A DNA stretch of 64,000 nt from JARYLZ01 sp964388275 (lineage in GTDB: Bacteria; Bacteroidota; Ignavibacteria; SZUA-365). The notes beneath the pieces are model-generated. The model saw nothing but the letters and a program-made list of their open reading frames with translations, ran no database searches and was not told where the DNA came from. Shown piece after piece: positions 25,540 through 34,322 of the stretch; position 1 is the first letter of the stretch; each line of letters starts with the position of its first letter. The stretch lies in assembly GCA_964388275.1 (NCBI GenBank), contig CAYLZD010000005.1, positions 62,001 through 126,000 on the forward strand, in the 5' to 3' direction. A program made the translations under genes and the position numbers.

Positions 25540-25860
25540 ATTCTCTTTCCTGTAGCAAAATTTACATTTGTGTCAATAGCACACAATCAGAACATACGAA
25601 ATAGTCGCGAAAGGTTTTGAAGAGAAATTCGCGGCTGTCGTGCAACTCTGAAAATCCAGGCCGATCACCGCTTTCTCGAGCCGCGAGGGTTTTGTTCGCG
25701 ATTGGATCGCCGGATGCAATGCGATATATTTTCCGCGATTCATCGATATTTCAAAAGCGCATTTCAATGAGGTGATGATGACGAGTCGAGAAAGCGGTGC
25801 TCACGCGGCTGCAAGCCCCGCATGCCTGGCGCACCTCGCTTCATCGAATACTTCGCGGTG
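25540..25860. other. Intergenic region between divergent exporter and Ig-like gene
   Basis: About 320 bp without a convincing gene. It is AT-richer than its surroundings near 25540-25620, where the exporter promoter is proposed. A loose inverted repeat CGCGAA/TTCGCG lies at about 25608-25634. Frames here either hit a stop (25768-25770 in the frame of the downstream gene) or lack family sequence. I see no tRNA fold or terminator. Confidence 0.5.
25556..25586 (-). promoter_or_regulatory. Candidate promoter of the MacB-type operon, Bacteroidota-like
   Basis: On the minus strand TTG (25584-25586) is followed after 19 bp by TAAATTTTG (25556-25564), close to the Bacteroidota -33 TTG / -7 TAnnTTTG pattern with one extra T. 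A TTGACA (25571-25576) lies inside the same stretch. The adaptor ATG is 17 bp beyond the -7 box. Confidence 0.4.
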
Positions 25861-26343
25861 ATGCTGAAGTCTTCGGAAAAGCGTCGGAAAAGCCGCATGT
25901 TCCCGGCCATTCTGGGGGTTATGCTCACGGCTTCCATCTATCTTTTTTCCCGCTCCCATGTATTTGCCGTTGCGGAGGTGACTGTGGAAGCGGAACCGCA
26001 GTACCTCTTTGCTGACGGAATTTCGAATTGCAGGATACAGGCACGCACACTGAACAAGCTCGGCTTCGATGTTCCGTTCTCGTCCAGCCGTTTGCGATGC
26101 TTTTTCGAGGAAGGCGCCGATCTCGCGGTTCTATCTTACGATGCCGACTCTACGGCCGCCTTTTTGCGCTCCGGCGTCAGGTCGGGCGACGTGACGCTGC
26201 GGATAATGACTGACGCAAGCCCTTATCCAATGCTCCTAAGGGTGGAAATTCGCGCTCTGATTGCGAGCCGGAATAATACGCGCCGTATTCCGCCCGGGCC
26301 CGTGAAGGCGCGGTTAGCGCGGGAAGCCTGGGGCTTCGCATGA
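25861..26343 (+). CDS. Secreted or anchored single Ig-like (invasin/Big_1-like) domain protein
   Basis: 160 residues from ATG 25861; an in-frame ATG at 25822 would add 13 residues. The N-terminus has a basic stretch (KRRKSR) and a hydrophobic core (about 13-30), a signal peptide or anchor. Residues about 39-131 read like one bacterial Ig-like domain: LFADGISNCRIQARTLNKLG, then VPFSSSRLRCFFEEG, a Thr/Asp-type turn, AAFLRSGVRSGDVTLRI. This is the ADG-x-S ... D-x-x-G-x-PV ... G pattern of Big_1 modules. A basic tail follows. The repeats normally come in tandem in adhesins; here there is one. Exact function unknown. Confidence 0.6.
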   Translation: MLKSSEKRRKSRMFPAILGVMLTASIYLFSRSHVFAVAEVTVEAEPQYLFADGISNCRIQARTLNKLGFDVPFSSSRLRCFFEEGADLAVLSYDADSTAAFLRSGVRSGDVTLRIMTDASPYPMLLRVEIRALIASRNNTRRIPPGPVKARLAREAWGFA

Positions 26344-26386
26344 CCGCCGCCCGGGATTTCGCTCTGTACTGAAATCCACGCGCGTT

Positions 26387-27286
26387 TCAGAACCCGCAGC
26401 GCCTGTACATCTCCGCTCTGGGCGGATCCGCCTGCATCATGGTATTCATGAGTTCCTTCCGCCGGGAGTGCCCTTCGAGGAGATTGCACAAATCCGGACT
26501 CTTCGATTCCAGGAACATCGTGAGCAGGAGCGAGCGCCCGCTGGAACGGCCGAGCGCATCGGCCAACTCCTCAATCGCCTTGAATATCGCCTGTTGGGCT
26601 TCCGTCTTCTCGGTGTTCATGAAATCCAGGCCTTCATAAAAATACCAGTAAAGCGCGCGGCGGAAACCATCGTACTGCGCGTTCTGAAGCTCGGAAAGAA
26701 AGTTCAAGCGGCTGAACTGATTGAAGGAACCCTGCCATTCGGAAGCGCGATTGCCTGATTGAGATCGCTGTCCGATGCTCACCGCCTTCTGATAATACGG
26801 CGTGCCCTGCAAGAGTTCGTAGCTGTCGAAATCCATTCCGATGATCAGATACATGTAGAAATCGATGAAACTTCTGAGATCCTCGAACTGGAATTCGTCG
26901 TAATAGAGCGGTTGGCCCTTGAAATAGGTGAAGGTCCACTTCGGATCCAGCACCCGCATGAGTATGCTGGTGTTCTGAGTGGGCCTGCCGTTTTCCCATG
27001 TTCTGCGCTGGCTTGCGATCACCACCTGGGCGGAGAATTCGCCTCCGTCGGAACCGGTCATGAAATCGATCTGCATGTTCACCGGAATCTTGTCGCCCCT
27101 GAAGTCCACGTCGGTCCATCGCTGTGCGTTGACATAATCCGTCAGCTTCTGGGCGAAATCCGACATGTAATCGCGCTGCGACGGTGTCAGGCGCTCGAAT
27201 CCCACATCCACCCTCAATTCGATCTCCTGCGCCTGCAAGCGGGAACACGTGAGGGCGATGGCGAGTATAAGGACTGTATGCTTCAT
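26387..27286 (-). CDS. porD: PorD-type protein (DUF4835), type IX secretion-associated
   Basis: 299 residues from ATG 27286 with a signal peptide (about 1-19, ending LQAQ). The body matches the DUF4835 layout: LRVDVGFERLTPSQRDYMSDFAQKL start, FVNxxKWT-like segment YVNAQRWTDVDF, the FYMYLIIGMDFDSY stretch (about 150), GTPYYQKA, and the C-terminal DPPRAEMYRR. In Bacteroidota DUF4835 is PorD, needed for the type IX system. No other T9SS core gene is in the window, so a complete T9SS is not shown. There is no ribosome binding site, as is common in Bacteroidota. It starts 12 bp from the divergent PorV-like gene. Confidence 0.82.
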   Translation of the reverse strand: MKHTVLILAIALTCSRLQAQEIELRVDVGFERLTPSQRDYMSDFAQKLTDYVNAQRWTDVDFRGDKIPVNMQIDFMTGSDGGEFSAQVVIASQRRTWENGRPTQNTSILMRVLDPKWTFTYFKGQPLYYDEFQFEDLRSFIDFYMYLIIGMDFDSYELLQGTPYYQKAVSIGQRSQSGNRASEWQGSFNQFSRLNFLSELQNAQYDGFRRALYWYFYEGLDFMNTEKTEAQQAIFKAIEELADALGRSSGRSLLLTMFLESKSPDLCNLLEGHSRRKELMNTMMQADPPRAEMYRRCGF

Positions 27287-27298
27287 GGGAGAATTCGT

Positions 27299-28183
27299 AT
27301 GCGATATTTCAAACACAAAAACATAGCAAAAAGGTTAGCGCGCGGCAAGGCGATTTTACTTGCCGTCGGGTTTTTTCACTTTTTGGGGTTTGCTTCCATG
27401 AATGCGGGATTCGAAAAACAGAGGCATGGGGGCAGGGCTGCCGCGCTATCCTTCGCGGTTACGGCTCTGCCGGGCGATGCTTGGGCGCTCTATTCGAATC
27501 CGGCTCTGGTTGCGGAAGCGCGGAAGGGAGGCGGCGTGTATTTCGCTCCGTCGCCTTTCGGCCTGTCGGCCCTGGCTCAGGGCGGCGCCGTGTACAATCA
27601 CCGGCTGTCTGCGTTCAATCTCGCCGCCGGACTGAATTCTTTCGGCAACGGGCTGTATCATGAAATCAGCGCGAGCGCCGCCTGCGCCGGCAGCGCGGCG
27701 GAGGGTCTGATGCTCGGTGTCGTTTTCAACTATCATCAGCTTGCCATAGTCGGTTACGGGAACTCGGGGTCGCTCGGACTCGATATCGGCGCCGCCGCGA
27801 GCATCGGAGAGAATGTCATGATTGGAGCGGCGGCGTTTCACGTAAATCAACCGCGATTCGGACGCACATTGAAGGAGCGTCTTCCGATCATTCTGGCGGT
27901 GGGCGCCTCATGCGTGTTGGACAGCGCCGTAACGTTGGCGACAGATGTCCGAAAGGACGCGCTTTCGCAATTTTGTCTGCGCGTCGGACTCGAATGGCGC
28001 GTGCTGTCTTTCCTCGCGCTCCGAGCCGGAACCAGCTCAGCCCCGGAGAGTTTCAGCGCCGGAGTAGGGGTTTTCTGGCGAGGCGCGGCCTTCCATTATG
28101 CCGCAGCGCTGCACCCGGATCTCGGGATGACTCATACAGTTTCGCTGACGGCCGACATTTCCTCAATCGCGGAACTTCCATAA
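27299..28183 (+). CDS. Outer-membrane beta-barrel protein, PorV/UPF0164-like
   Basis: 294 residues from ATG 27299, preceded by GGGAGA. A basic N-region (KHKNIAKRLARGK) and hydrophobic stretch form a signal peptide (about 1-33). The mature start GGRAAALSFAVTALPGDAWALYSNPALVAEA (about 43-73) is the typical opening of PorV/PorQ/UPF0164 barrels, which reads gRaaamG-a-vAla-D-a-a-yyNPAgLa. The rest is alternating Gly/aromatic beta strands. PorV anchors T9SS substrates at the cell surface; PorD beside it supports a related role here, though the UPF0164 group is wider than T9SS. Confidence 0.68.
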   Translation: MRYFKHKNIAKRLARGKAILLAVGFFHFLGFASMNAGFEKQRHGGRAAALSFAVTALPGDAWALYSNPALVAEARKGGGVYFAPSPFGLSALAQGGAVYNHRLSAFNLAAGLNSFGNGLYHEISASAACAGSAAEGLMLGVVFNYHQLAIVGYGNSGSLGLDIGAAASIGENVMIGAAAFHVNQPRFGRTLKERLPIILAVGASCVLDSAVTLATDVRKDALSQFCLRVGLEWRVLSFLALRAGTSSAPESFSAGVGVFWRGAAFHYAAALHPDLGMTHTVSLTADISSIAELP

Positions 28184-28264
28184 ATTGTATAACGACTTGC
28201 CGGGCCGGAGCGGCCACGGAGACGGTTCAGCGGCGGAATCACTGTATAATGCGGAGGCGGACGG

Positions 28265-29047
28265 ATGGATATGAACAATTTGATTCTCGAAACGGTCGAT
28301 CGAGTGACCGTGATCACTATAAACAGACCGGAGAAACTGAATTCGCTCAACCATGAAACTTTAGCTGAAATCGAGTCCGTTTTCCGGAAGATGGATACTG
28401 ATTCATGTCCGGCCGCGGTGGTTATCACCGGCGCGGGCGAAAAGTCCTTCGTCTCCGGCGCCGACATAGCGGAGCTGTCCCTTCAGGATGCGCTTTCTGG
28501 CCAGCGCTTCGCCCGTTTCGGACAGGGTGTTTTCGAAGCGATAGAGAAAGCCCCGGTTCCTGTAATCGCCGCGGTGAACGGATTCGCCCTGGGAGGCGGA
28601 TGTGAATTGGCGCTTGCCTGCCATGTCCGCATCGCTTCGGAGAACGCGAAATTCGGGCAACCGGAAGTGAATCTTGGAATCATCCCCGGTTACGGCGGCA
28701 CTCAAAGGCTGGCCCGTTTGGTGGGTCCTGGCAGAGCCGCCGAATTGATACTCACGGGTAACGTCATCGACGCCGCTGAAGCGCTGCGTATCGGACTTGT
28801 GAATCGAGTGGTCCCGCGCGGCGGGGCACTCTCCGCGGCCCTTGAGATGGCGGCGGTGATAGCGTCCCGGGGTCCGTTGGCGGTTCGCAACGCGCTTCAG
28901 GCCTTGCGCGCCGTGCAAGAGAGCAGTCTCTCCGAAGGTCTTCGCATCGAAGCCGCCGTCTTCGGACTCACTTGCGGTTCCGAAGATTTCCGGGAGGGCG
29001 CCGCGGCATTTCTCGAAAAACGACAGGCGCGTTTCAAAGGCAAATGA
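28265..29047 (+). CDS. Enoyl-CoA hydratase/isomerase (crotonase) family
   Basis: 260 residues from ATG 28265 with GGAGG upstream. The crotonase fold is clear: SFVSGADIAEL (oxyanion-hole strand, about 59), GFALGGGCELALACH (second oxyanion Gly and first catalytic Glu, about 103-117), and FGQPEVNLGIIPGYGGTQRL (second Glu, about 131-150). Both hydratase glutamates are present, so hydration of short enoyl-CoA is likely. A TATAAT at 28245-28250 may be a -10 box but leaves only a very short leader. Its stop overlaps the next gene by 4 bp; the metabolic link between the two is not obvious. Confidence 0.93.
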   Translation: MDMNNLILETVDRVTVITINRPEKLNSLNHETLAEIESVFRKMDTDSCPAAVVITGAGEKSFVSGADIAELSLQDALSGQRFARFGQGVFEAIEKAPVPVIAAVNGFALGGGCELALACHVRIASENAKFGQPEVNLGIIPGYGGTQRLARLVGPGRAAELILTGNVIDAAEALRIGLVNRVVPRGGALSAALEMAAVIASRGPLAVRNALQALRAVQESSLSEGLRIEAAVFGLTCGSEDFREGAAAFLEKRQARFKGK

Positions 29048-30153
29048 TGACGGATTTCAGGGGCGACGCTGGTGCAACCGGTGTCCGCGAAGCGCGACGG
29101 GATGTTGCTTCCGAAGTGCGCGGTGTCAGGCCGCGGTTGTGGCTGATCGGAGTTCTGGTTTTTGCGGGCTTCGCCGCGTGGTTCGGGGAGCAGTACGTCC
29201 AGCGCTTGCATCCCCGTCTGGAATTATTGTTCGGAGGCCGGGATCAGCAGTCGATCAGGGAAATGGAAGCCGAGGTGACGGCCGTGCTGGAGAGTTATGG
29301 TATACAGGAGCAGTGGGTCCGGAAATCTGTGATCGTGCTCGCCGAGGACGATACCGTGCGCGACGAATGGACGGTCCGCGTCCCGCCGAATCTGCCGGTG
29401 GTTTCGGTGACCAGCGACCTTCACATGCTGGCGGCCGGATATGAGGGCGAGACTTTTGCCATTGAAAACACGCGCACAGGCCAGGTAAATGTGCATGTGG
29501 CATTCAGCGGCATGGTGCGCTACTCTCTTCTCTTTACACCCGCCGCCGAATTGAGCCGGCAGAGCGGAAAAGCGGCCATTCTTGTGGACGGCTTAGAGAA
29601 CGCTCCGGGCGGAGAGGTCGAGAAGCTGCTGGCCGCTGTCGATCCGGTCGGCTGCATTCTGCTGCCGGATCGGGAGGAACTGGACCTTTACGAACAGACG
29701 CGCCAGGCGGGCAAAGAGGTGGTTCTCCACATCCATTTCTCGGCTCAACCCGCGCCCGGCAACAGGATGTCCTTCGCGGATATCCTGTCACAGAGGGAAA
29801 TCGAACACAAAGTGAGAGCGGTGGTTCGTAATTACCCGGAAGCCCGGTACTATTTTACTTCCTCGGATCAGACCCCGGGCGTCTCCGTGCGGATCGCCGA
29901 TGCCAAGTTCGAACGCCAGGGCCTTCGCAAGCTGGATGCGGCTGCTTTCTTTTACCTGGATCGAACAGACCGGGCCACGAATCTGGGTTCCAGAATGAAC
30001 GATCTCGCTGAAGGCGCCTTGCGCTCCGGATCATTGATCGGGGTCTTGAGCCTGCAATCGGGCACTATGGATCAACTGCAGACGGAAATGACGCGTCTTC
30101 GCAAAAAGGGACTCGATTTTGTGCCGTTGCATGCGCTTCCAGACAGGCGTTGA
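29044..30153 (+). CDS. Divergent polysaccharide deacetylase (YibQ-like), membrane-anchored
   Basis: 369 residues from ATG 29044 (overlaps the crotonase stop). One membrane segment (about 32-47) and then a predicted periplasmic part. The second half resembles the divergent polysaccharide deacetylase family (YibQ): AILVDGLENAPGGEVEKLL (about 181), the LLPDREELDLYEQTRQAGKEVVLHI segment (about 215) and a C-terminal GSLIGVLSLQSGTMDQL with the family's closing strand. The family sits near envelope proteases such as EnvC in proteobacteria, and no activity is established for it; canonical deacetylase metal ligands are not obvious here. The first 110 residues before that domain are not recognised. Confidence 0.6.
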   Translation: MMTDFRGDAGATGVREARRDVASEVRGVRPRLWLIGVLVFAGFAAWFGEQYVQRLHPRLELLFGGRDQQSIREMEAEVTAVLESYGIQEQWVRKSVIVLAEDDTVRDEWTVRVPPNLPVVSVTSDLHMLAAGYEGETFAIENTRTGQVNVHVAFSGMVRYSLLFTPAAELSRQSGKAAILVDGLENAPGGEVEKLLAAVDPVGCILLPDREELDLYEQTRQAGKEVVLHIHFSAQPAPGNRMSFADILSQREIEHKVRAVVRNYPEARYYFTSSDQTPGVSVRIADAKFERQGLRKLDAAAFFYLDRTDRATNLGSRMNDLAEGALRSGSLIGVLSLQSGTMDQLQTEMTRLRKKGLDFVPLHALPDRR

Positions 30154-30239
30154 ATCGATGTTTCCGGAAAGATGCCTTGCATCGCGACGATTTTGCTGCC
30201 TACTTTGCAGCATGAATTTTGAATCAGCGAAGCGGGAAC

Positions 30240-31004
30240 ATGAAATTTCTTAGCTATCCGGCCTGGATCGCGTTGGTTGTATTGCCTGTATCGGCGGCCG
30301 GCCAGTTCAACGATGCTGCTCTGCTCCGTTCCGCGATCGCTTACGGCGAAACGACCGGCGAGCGCTACGCGGCGCCGATGCTTGCTGTTCAGCTCGCGGC
30401 CCCTGCGAAGAAGTCGCCATTTCTGGGCGTACTCTACTCCGCATTGCTGCCCGGCATGGGAGAGTTGTATGCGGGCCGCTTCGACAGAGGGATCTATCCC
30501 TTGATAGCCGAGGGCGCTCTGTGGCTCGGGGTCGGCGGCTTCAGCGCCCTCGGTTCATGGACGCGCCGCGACTCGCGTCTCTTTGCGGAGCAGTTCGCCG
30601 GTGTAAACTCAGCAGGCAAGGATGACGCGTATTTTTCGGATATCGGAAATTATCAGAGCGTTGAAGAGTACAATGCCGCGAAACTTGTAGAGAGAAATCT
30701 CGGCGCTCTCTATCCCGAGGACCCCGCAGCGGGATATTCCTGGAAGTGGCGCAGCGACGAAGACCGGCGCAGTTATCGTGATCAGCGCATTCGCGCCGAT
30801 GAGTTAAGCAATACTGTTTCGTTTTTCGTTCTCGGTTTAATCGCCAACCGGATATGGAGCGCGGTGGAATCGGCCATTTTCGTGCGAAAATATAACTCCG
30901 AGTTGGATCAGGCGGACTCGAAACCGGTACGCATCCGTTCCGAGTTAGTGAGCGGTTTCGGTCGAATCGACGGATTTCGTTTCATACTCGCCAGGGAATT
31001 CTGA
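30240..31004 (+). CDS. DUF5683-like membrane-associated protein with signal peptide
   Basis: 254 residues from ATG 30240 after GCGGGA. A signal peptide (about 1-21, ending SAAG) is followed by a hydrophobic module SPFLGVLYSALLPGMGELYAGRFDRGIYPLIAEGALWLGVGGF (about 57-100) that resembles the DUF5683 pattern (YSaxxPGxGqxYxgrxxKg). The rest is charged with a YSWKWRSDEDRRSYRDQR stretch. DUF5683-like proteins are common in FCB bacteria and unassigned. Role unknown; envelope location is likely. Confidence 0.6.
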   Translation: MKFLSYPAWIALVVLPVSAAGQFNDAALLRSAIAYGETTGERYAAPMLAVQLAAPAKKSPFLGVLYSALLPGMGELYAGRFDRGIYPLIAEGALWLGVGGFSALGSWTRRDSRLFAEQFAGVNSAGKDDAYFSDIGNYQSVEEYNAAKLVERNLGALYPEDPAAGYSWKWRSDEDRRSYRDQRIRADELSNTVSFFVLGLIANRIWSAVESAIFVRKYNSELDQADSKPVRIRSELVSGFGRIDGFRFILAREF

Positions 31005-31105
31005 GATTATCCCGGTTGAACGAAACCTTGTATTTTTTTGTTCGTATGCTGACCGATAGTCAACGATTGGCCTGATGTTCAATAACTGCCCTGGAAATTC
31101 AAAAA

Positions 31106-31816
31106 TTGGATGCACAGTCGACCGGAGAAATCGTAAAACCATTGACGCGTAAGGAGCGGGAACGCCTGTCTAGGAGCAGGGATATCGTGGAGGCCGCAAG
31201 AAGCATCTTCGCTGCCCGCGGTTTCGCCGAATCGACGCTCGAGGAGATAGCGGAAAGGGCTGAATTCGGCAAAGGAACGATTTACAGCTATTTCCAGAGC
31301 AAGGAGGAGCTTTTTGAAGCCGTAATGAGCGATACTCTGCAGCAGGTGCTGGAGCTAACGAAAAACGCTTGCCTTGCAGAAGGAGAATCATATAAGGTCA
31401 AGTACCTTGGCTTCGCCCGTTCCCTGCTTAAAAACCTTTTTGAAAACAGGGAATTGTATATCCTCATCATTCGCGAGCTGCACAGGCCGACGCGTCACGA
31501 CGTTGCCACACGGATGTTGTCCGACATACTGATCATGCTCGAAAAACCGCTCATCGAGGAAATCGAAAGGCGGCGGAGAACCGGGATAGACACGCAAAGG
31601 CTGGCATTCGTTTTCCTTTCCGAACTGCTCAGTCTGTTCCAGACGGCTATACCCGAGCCGGACGCTCATTGCTGGTGCCACCCGCACACAACCGGCATAC
31701 GGCCGTTTGAGAGCCCCGATGCCGCGATCGCGCATCTGGTCAACATCCTGGAAATGAGTTTTTTCGGCGGTTTACAGTCTGTGCTCGGCGAGCCGCCATC
31801 CGCACGAGCGGAATGA
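31106..31816 (+). CDS. TetR family transcriptional regulator of the RND exporter
   Basis: 236 residues with an N-terminal TetR helix-turn-helix (about 22-68: RDIVEAARSIFAARGFAESTLEEIAERAEFGKGTIYSYFQSKEELF, full family match). The C-terminal ligand domain is variable. The start is uncertain: I use TTG 31106; another TTG lies at 31142, and neither has a good ribosome binding site. It lies 37 bp before a TolC-adaptor-RND operon on the same strand, so it probably represses that operon, with inducers such as toxic amphiphiles. Confidence 0.85.
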   Translation: MDAQSTGEIVKPLTRKERERLSRSRDIVEAARSIFAARGFAESTLEEIAERAEFGKGTIYSYFQSKEELFEAVMSDTLQQVLELTKNACLAEGESYKVKYLGFARSLLKNLFENRELYILIIRELHRPTRHDVATRMLSDILIMLEKPLIEEIERRRRTGIDTQRLAFVFLSELLSLFQTAIPEPDAHCWCHPHTTGIRPFESPDAAIAHLVNILEMSFFGGLQSVLGEPPSARAE

Positions 31817-31853
31817 GAAAAATAATCGCAAACGCAAATAACAGTTCAAACAT

Positions 31854-33200
31854 ATGCGAGCTTATTCAATCATCATCGCAACTCTCGCCGCGTCGCTGAG
31901 CGCGGCGCCGGCGTTTTCACAACAGACAACACTGACTATCGACGAAGCCATCGCGCTCGCGATAGCAAACAATCCCCAGCTCGAAATGGCACGGTTGGAG
32001 ACGAGAAAGGCCGACTATCAGGTGCGCGAAGCCTTAGGCAATGCCTTGCCCAATGTTTCAGCGAGCGGCCAATATACTCGTTCCATAAAGAAACCGGTGT
32101 TTTTCGTGCCCAGAGCCATGTTCCAACCAGGCGCCGAGGGCTATACGACTCTTGAATTCGGCCTCGACAACACGTTTCAATTCGGGATTACCGCCTCTCA
32201 GGTTCTGTTCAATTCAATCGTTTTCACAGGGGTGGGAACGGCGAAAATCTATCAAAGGGCTTCGCGCGAAGCGCTGCGCAATGAGTACAACAAGACGATA
32301 GCCGACGTCAAAAGATCTTTCCACGGTGTGCTGCTGCTTCGAAGTGTGCGCGACATGATGCAGGCGGGATTGAAGAACGCGGAGGACAACCTGCGAACCG
32401 TGGAAAGCATGAATCGCCAGGGTCTGGTTTCCGATTACGACCTGATTAGGGCTCAAGTGCAGGTCGACAACGTGAAGCCGGGCGTGGTCGAAGCCGACAG
32501 GAACGTCGTCGTGGCTCTCAATGGTCTGAAAATGCTCGTCGGACTCCCTCCCTCGCAGGAAGTCGTACTGCGAGGCGATCTCGAGTTTGTGCCAGCTGAC
32601 CCTTCTCTTGTTGAAAGGGCGGAACAGCTCGTATTGACCGGGAACGCGGGTCTCAAGGCGCTTGAACTGCAGAAGCAGGTCAATCAGGAACTGATCAGCT
32701 TGTACCGGGCGGAGTCGTACCCCACGCTGTCCGCATTCGGCAATTATCAGTGGCAGTCGCAAAAGAACGATTTCAAGGTATCCACAAGCGATCTCGTCGC
32801 CCAGAGCCAGATCGGCCTGACGCTAAACATAAATCTGTTCAACGGTTTCCAGAGCTCAGCCCGCAGCCATCAGGCCGAAGTGGAGTATCTCAAATCCGGA
32901 GAGCTGTTCAGCATGACCCGCGACGCGCTGATCTCTCAGGTTCAAAACATCCGCTTGCGGCTCGAGGAAGCCCGAAAACGCATCGAGTCGCAGACGAAGA
33001 CCGTTGAGCAGGCCGAAAAAGGTTACAAAATCGCCACGGTGCGTTACGCCAGCGGCACGGGCACTCAACTCGAAGTGAACGACGCGGATCTCGCTCTCAT
33101 GCGTTCGCGCGTGAATCGCATTCAAGCGGTATACGATTATATCCTGGCTCGCACTGATCTCGAAGAACTGCTCAGTCTCGAGCAGCCGGATTCCAATTAG
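31854..33200 (+). CDS. TolC-family outer-membrane efflux protein (RND partner)
   Basis: 448 residues with signal peptide MRAYSIIIATLAASLSAAPAFSQ (cleavage about 22). Two OEP repeats are visible, starting LTIDEAIALAIANNPQLEMARLE and SYPTLSAFGNYQWQ, with long helices containing Gln/Lys/Ala. It forms the outer-membrane channel for the adaptor and RND pump 35 and 122 bp further down. One of three TolC-type genes in the window, each tied to a different type of pump. Confidence 0.92.
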   Translation: MRAYSIIIATLAASLSAAPAFSQQTTLTIDEAIALAIANNPQLEMARLETRKADYQVREALGNALPNVSASGQYTRSIKKPVFFVPRAMFQPGAEGYTTLEFGLDNTFQFGITASQVLFNSIVFTGVGTAKIYQRASREALRNEYNKTIADVKRSFHGVLLLRSVRDMMQAGLKNAEDNLRTVESMNRQGLVSDYDLIRAQVQVDNVKPGVVEADRNVVVALNGLKMLVGLPPSQEVVLRGDLEFVPADPSLVERAEQLVLTGNAGLKALELQKQVNQELISLYRAESYPTLSAFGNYQWQSQKNDFKVSTSDLVAQSQIGLTLNINLFNGFQSSARSHQAEVEYLKSGELFSMTRDALISQVQNIRLRLEEARKRIESQTKTVEQAEKGYKIATVRYASGTGTQLEVNDADLALMRSRVNRIQAVYDYILARTDLEELLSLEQPDSN

Positions 33201-33235
33201 CAAACATATTCATCGCAATAAATCGAGAATCGGAA

Positions 33236-34294
33236 ATGAATACCCTCGTAAAAACCATATTCAGCGTCGTGGCGGCGGCTGTGCTGATGGCATCGCTCTC
33301 ATCCTGCGGAAAGTCCGACGCCGGCACGCTCTCAGAAAACGCGAAGGACGAACAGGTGATTAGCGTCAGAGTGGAAACACTTGAAACCCGTGATTTCAGC
33401 GAAACTCTTAGAATAACCGGCACGGTCGCTGCCTATGACGACGTTACCGTGCCGGCCGAGGAAGGCGGGCGGCTCGTCGCCTGGGAGGCCCCGCGGGGCG
33501 CTCGCATCGCCAAAGGCCAGGTCATCGCCCGTCTCGACGATGCCCTGCTCAGGGCGGCCTGGGAAGCCGCCAACGCCCAGTACCAGCTCGCCGAGATAAC
33601 CGCTCGGAAACAGGAAAAAGTATACCAGGAGCAGGGCATCTCCGAATGGCAGAACAAAAGCTTCCAGTATCAGCGTGACGCCGCGCGGGCACAGGCCGAT
33701 CTGGCGAAAGCGCGGCTCGATAAGACCCTGATCAAGAGTCCGGTTAACGGCGTGCTCGATCTTCGCATCGTCGATGCCGGCGAGATGGTGGGTCCTGGAG
33801 CTCCGGTCGCGAGAATCGTCGACAATACCCGTTTGAAAGTCATGGCCGGCGTTCCCGAGCGATATGCCGGCGACTTCAGGATAGGGGATCACGTCTCTTT
33901 TACCGTCGACGCTTTCCCGGGTGAAAGCTTCGCCGGAAAAATCACCTTCGTAGGCGCTTCTGTTTCCAAGGACAGCCGTACCATACCGATAGAGGTCGCC
34001 CTGCTCGGAAGAGAAACGCGCCTGAAACCCGACATGATCGCGTCTCTGTCCATCGCTCTGGCGAGCAGAAAAAACGTAATCGCCGTGCGCGAAGATTATC
34101 TGCAGCTCGTCGACAAGGACCGTTTTGTCGCATATGTGGCAAACGGCGACAGGGCGGAGGAGCGAGTGGTGAAACTCGACGGCAGCAACGATGGATACGT
34201 GCTGGTGCGCGAAGGATTGAATCCAGGCGACCGGCTGATCACGGTCGGTTACCAGAACATTGGTGACGGCCAGAAAATTTCAGTTCAAAAATAA
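33236..34294 (+). CDS. RND efflux adaptor, membrane-fusion lipoprotein
   Basis: 352 residues with a lipoprotein signal: hydrophobic core then LSSC lipobox (Cys about 24). Order: beta-barrel/lipoyl half (RVETLETRDFSE start, GxVxAYDDVTVPAEEGGRL at about 60), a short coiled-coil hairpin (about 95-150), second lipoyl half with KTLIKSPVNGVLDLR (about 163), beta-barrel and membrane-proximal domains. This is the AcrA/MexA type that joins RND and TolC. Lies 35 bp after TolC and 28 bp before the pump. Confidence 0.94.
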   Translation: MNTLVKTIFSVVAAAVLMASLSSCGKSDAGTLSENAKDEQVISVRVETLETRDFSETLRITGTVAAYDDVTVPAEEGGRLVAWEAPRGARIAKGQVIARLDDALLRAAWEAANAQYQLAEITARKQEKVYQEQGISEWQNKSFQYQRDAARAQADLAKARLDKTLIKSPVNGVLDLRIVDAGEMVGPGAPVARIVDNTRLKVMAGVPERYAGDFRIGDHVSFTVDAFPGESFAGKITFVGASVSKDSRTIPIEVALLGRETRLKPDMIASLSIALASRKNVIAVREDYLQLVDKDRFVAYVANGDRAEERVVKLDGSNDGYVLVREGLNPGDRLITVGYQNIGDGQKISVQK

Positions 34295-34322
34295 TGGGTC
34301 CCAAGGAACAGGAAATCCACGT

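Noticed and set aside
25540..25860. tRNA or small RNA in the longest spacer
   Set aside because: No cloverleaf arms, TPsiC-like sequence or terminator could be found.
26759..27298. Upstream extension of the PorV-like gene by 180 codons
   Set aside because: It overlaps the PorD gene on the other strand, and the signal peptide and ribosome binding site point to ATG 27299.
31004..31106. TetR operator in front of the RND regulator
   Set aside because: Only short or imperfect inverted repeats (TGAC/GTCA; ACGAA/TTCGT) are present, not a convincing site.
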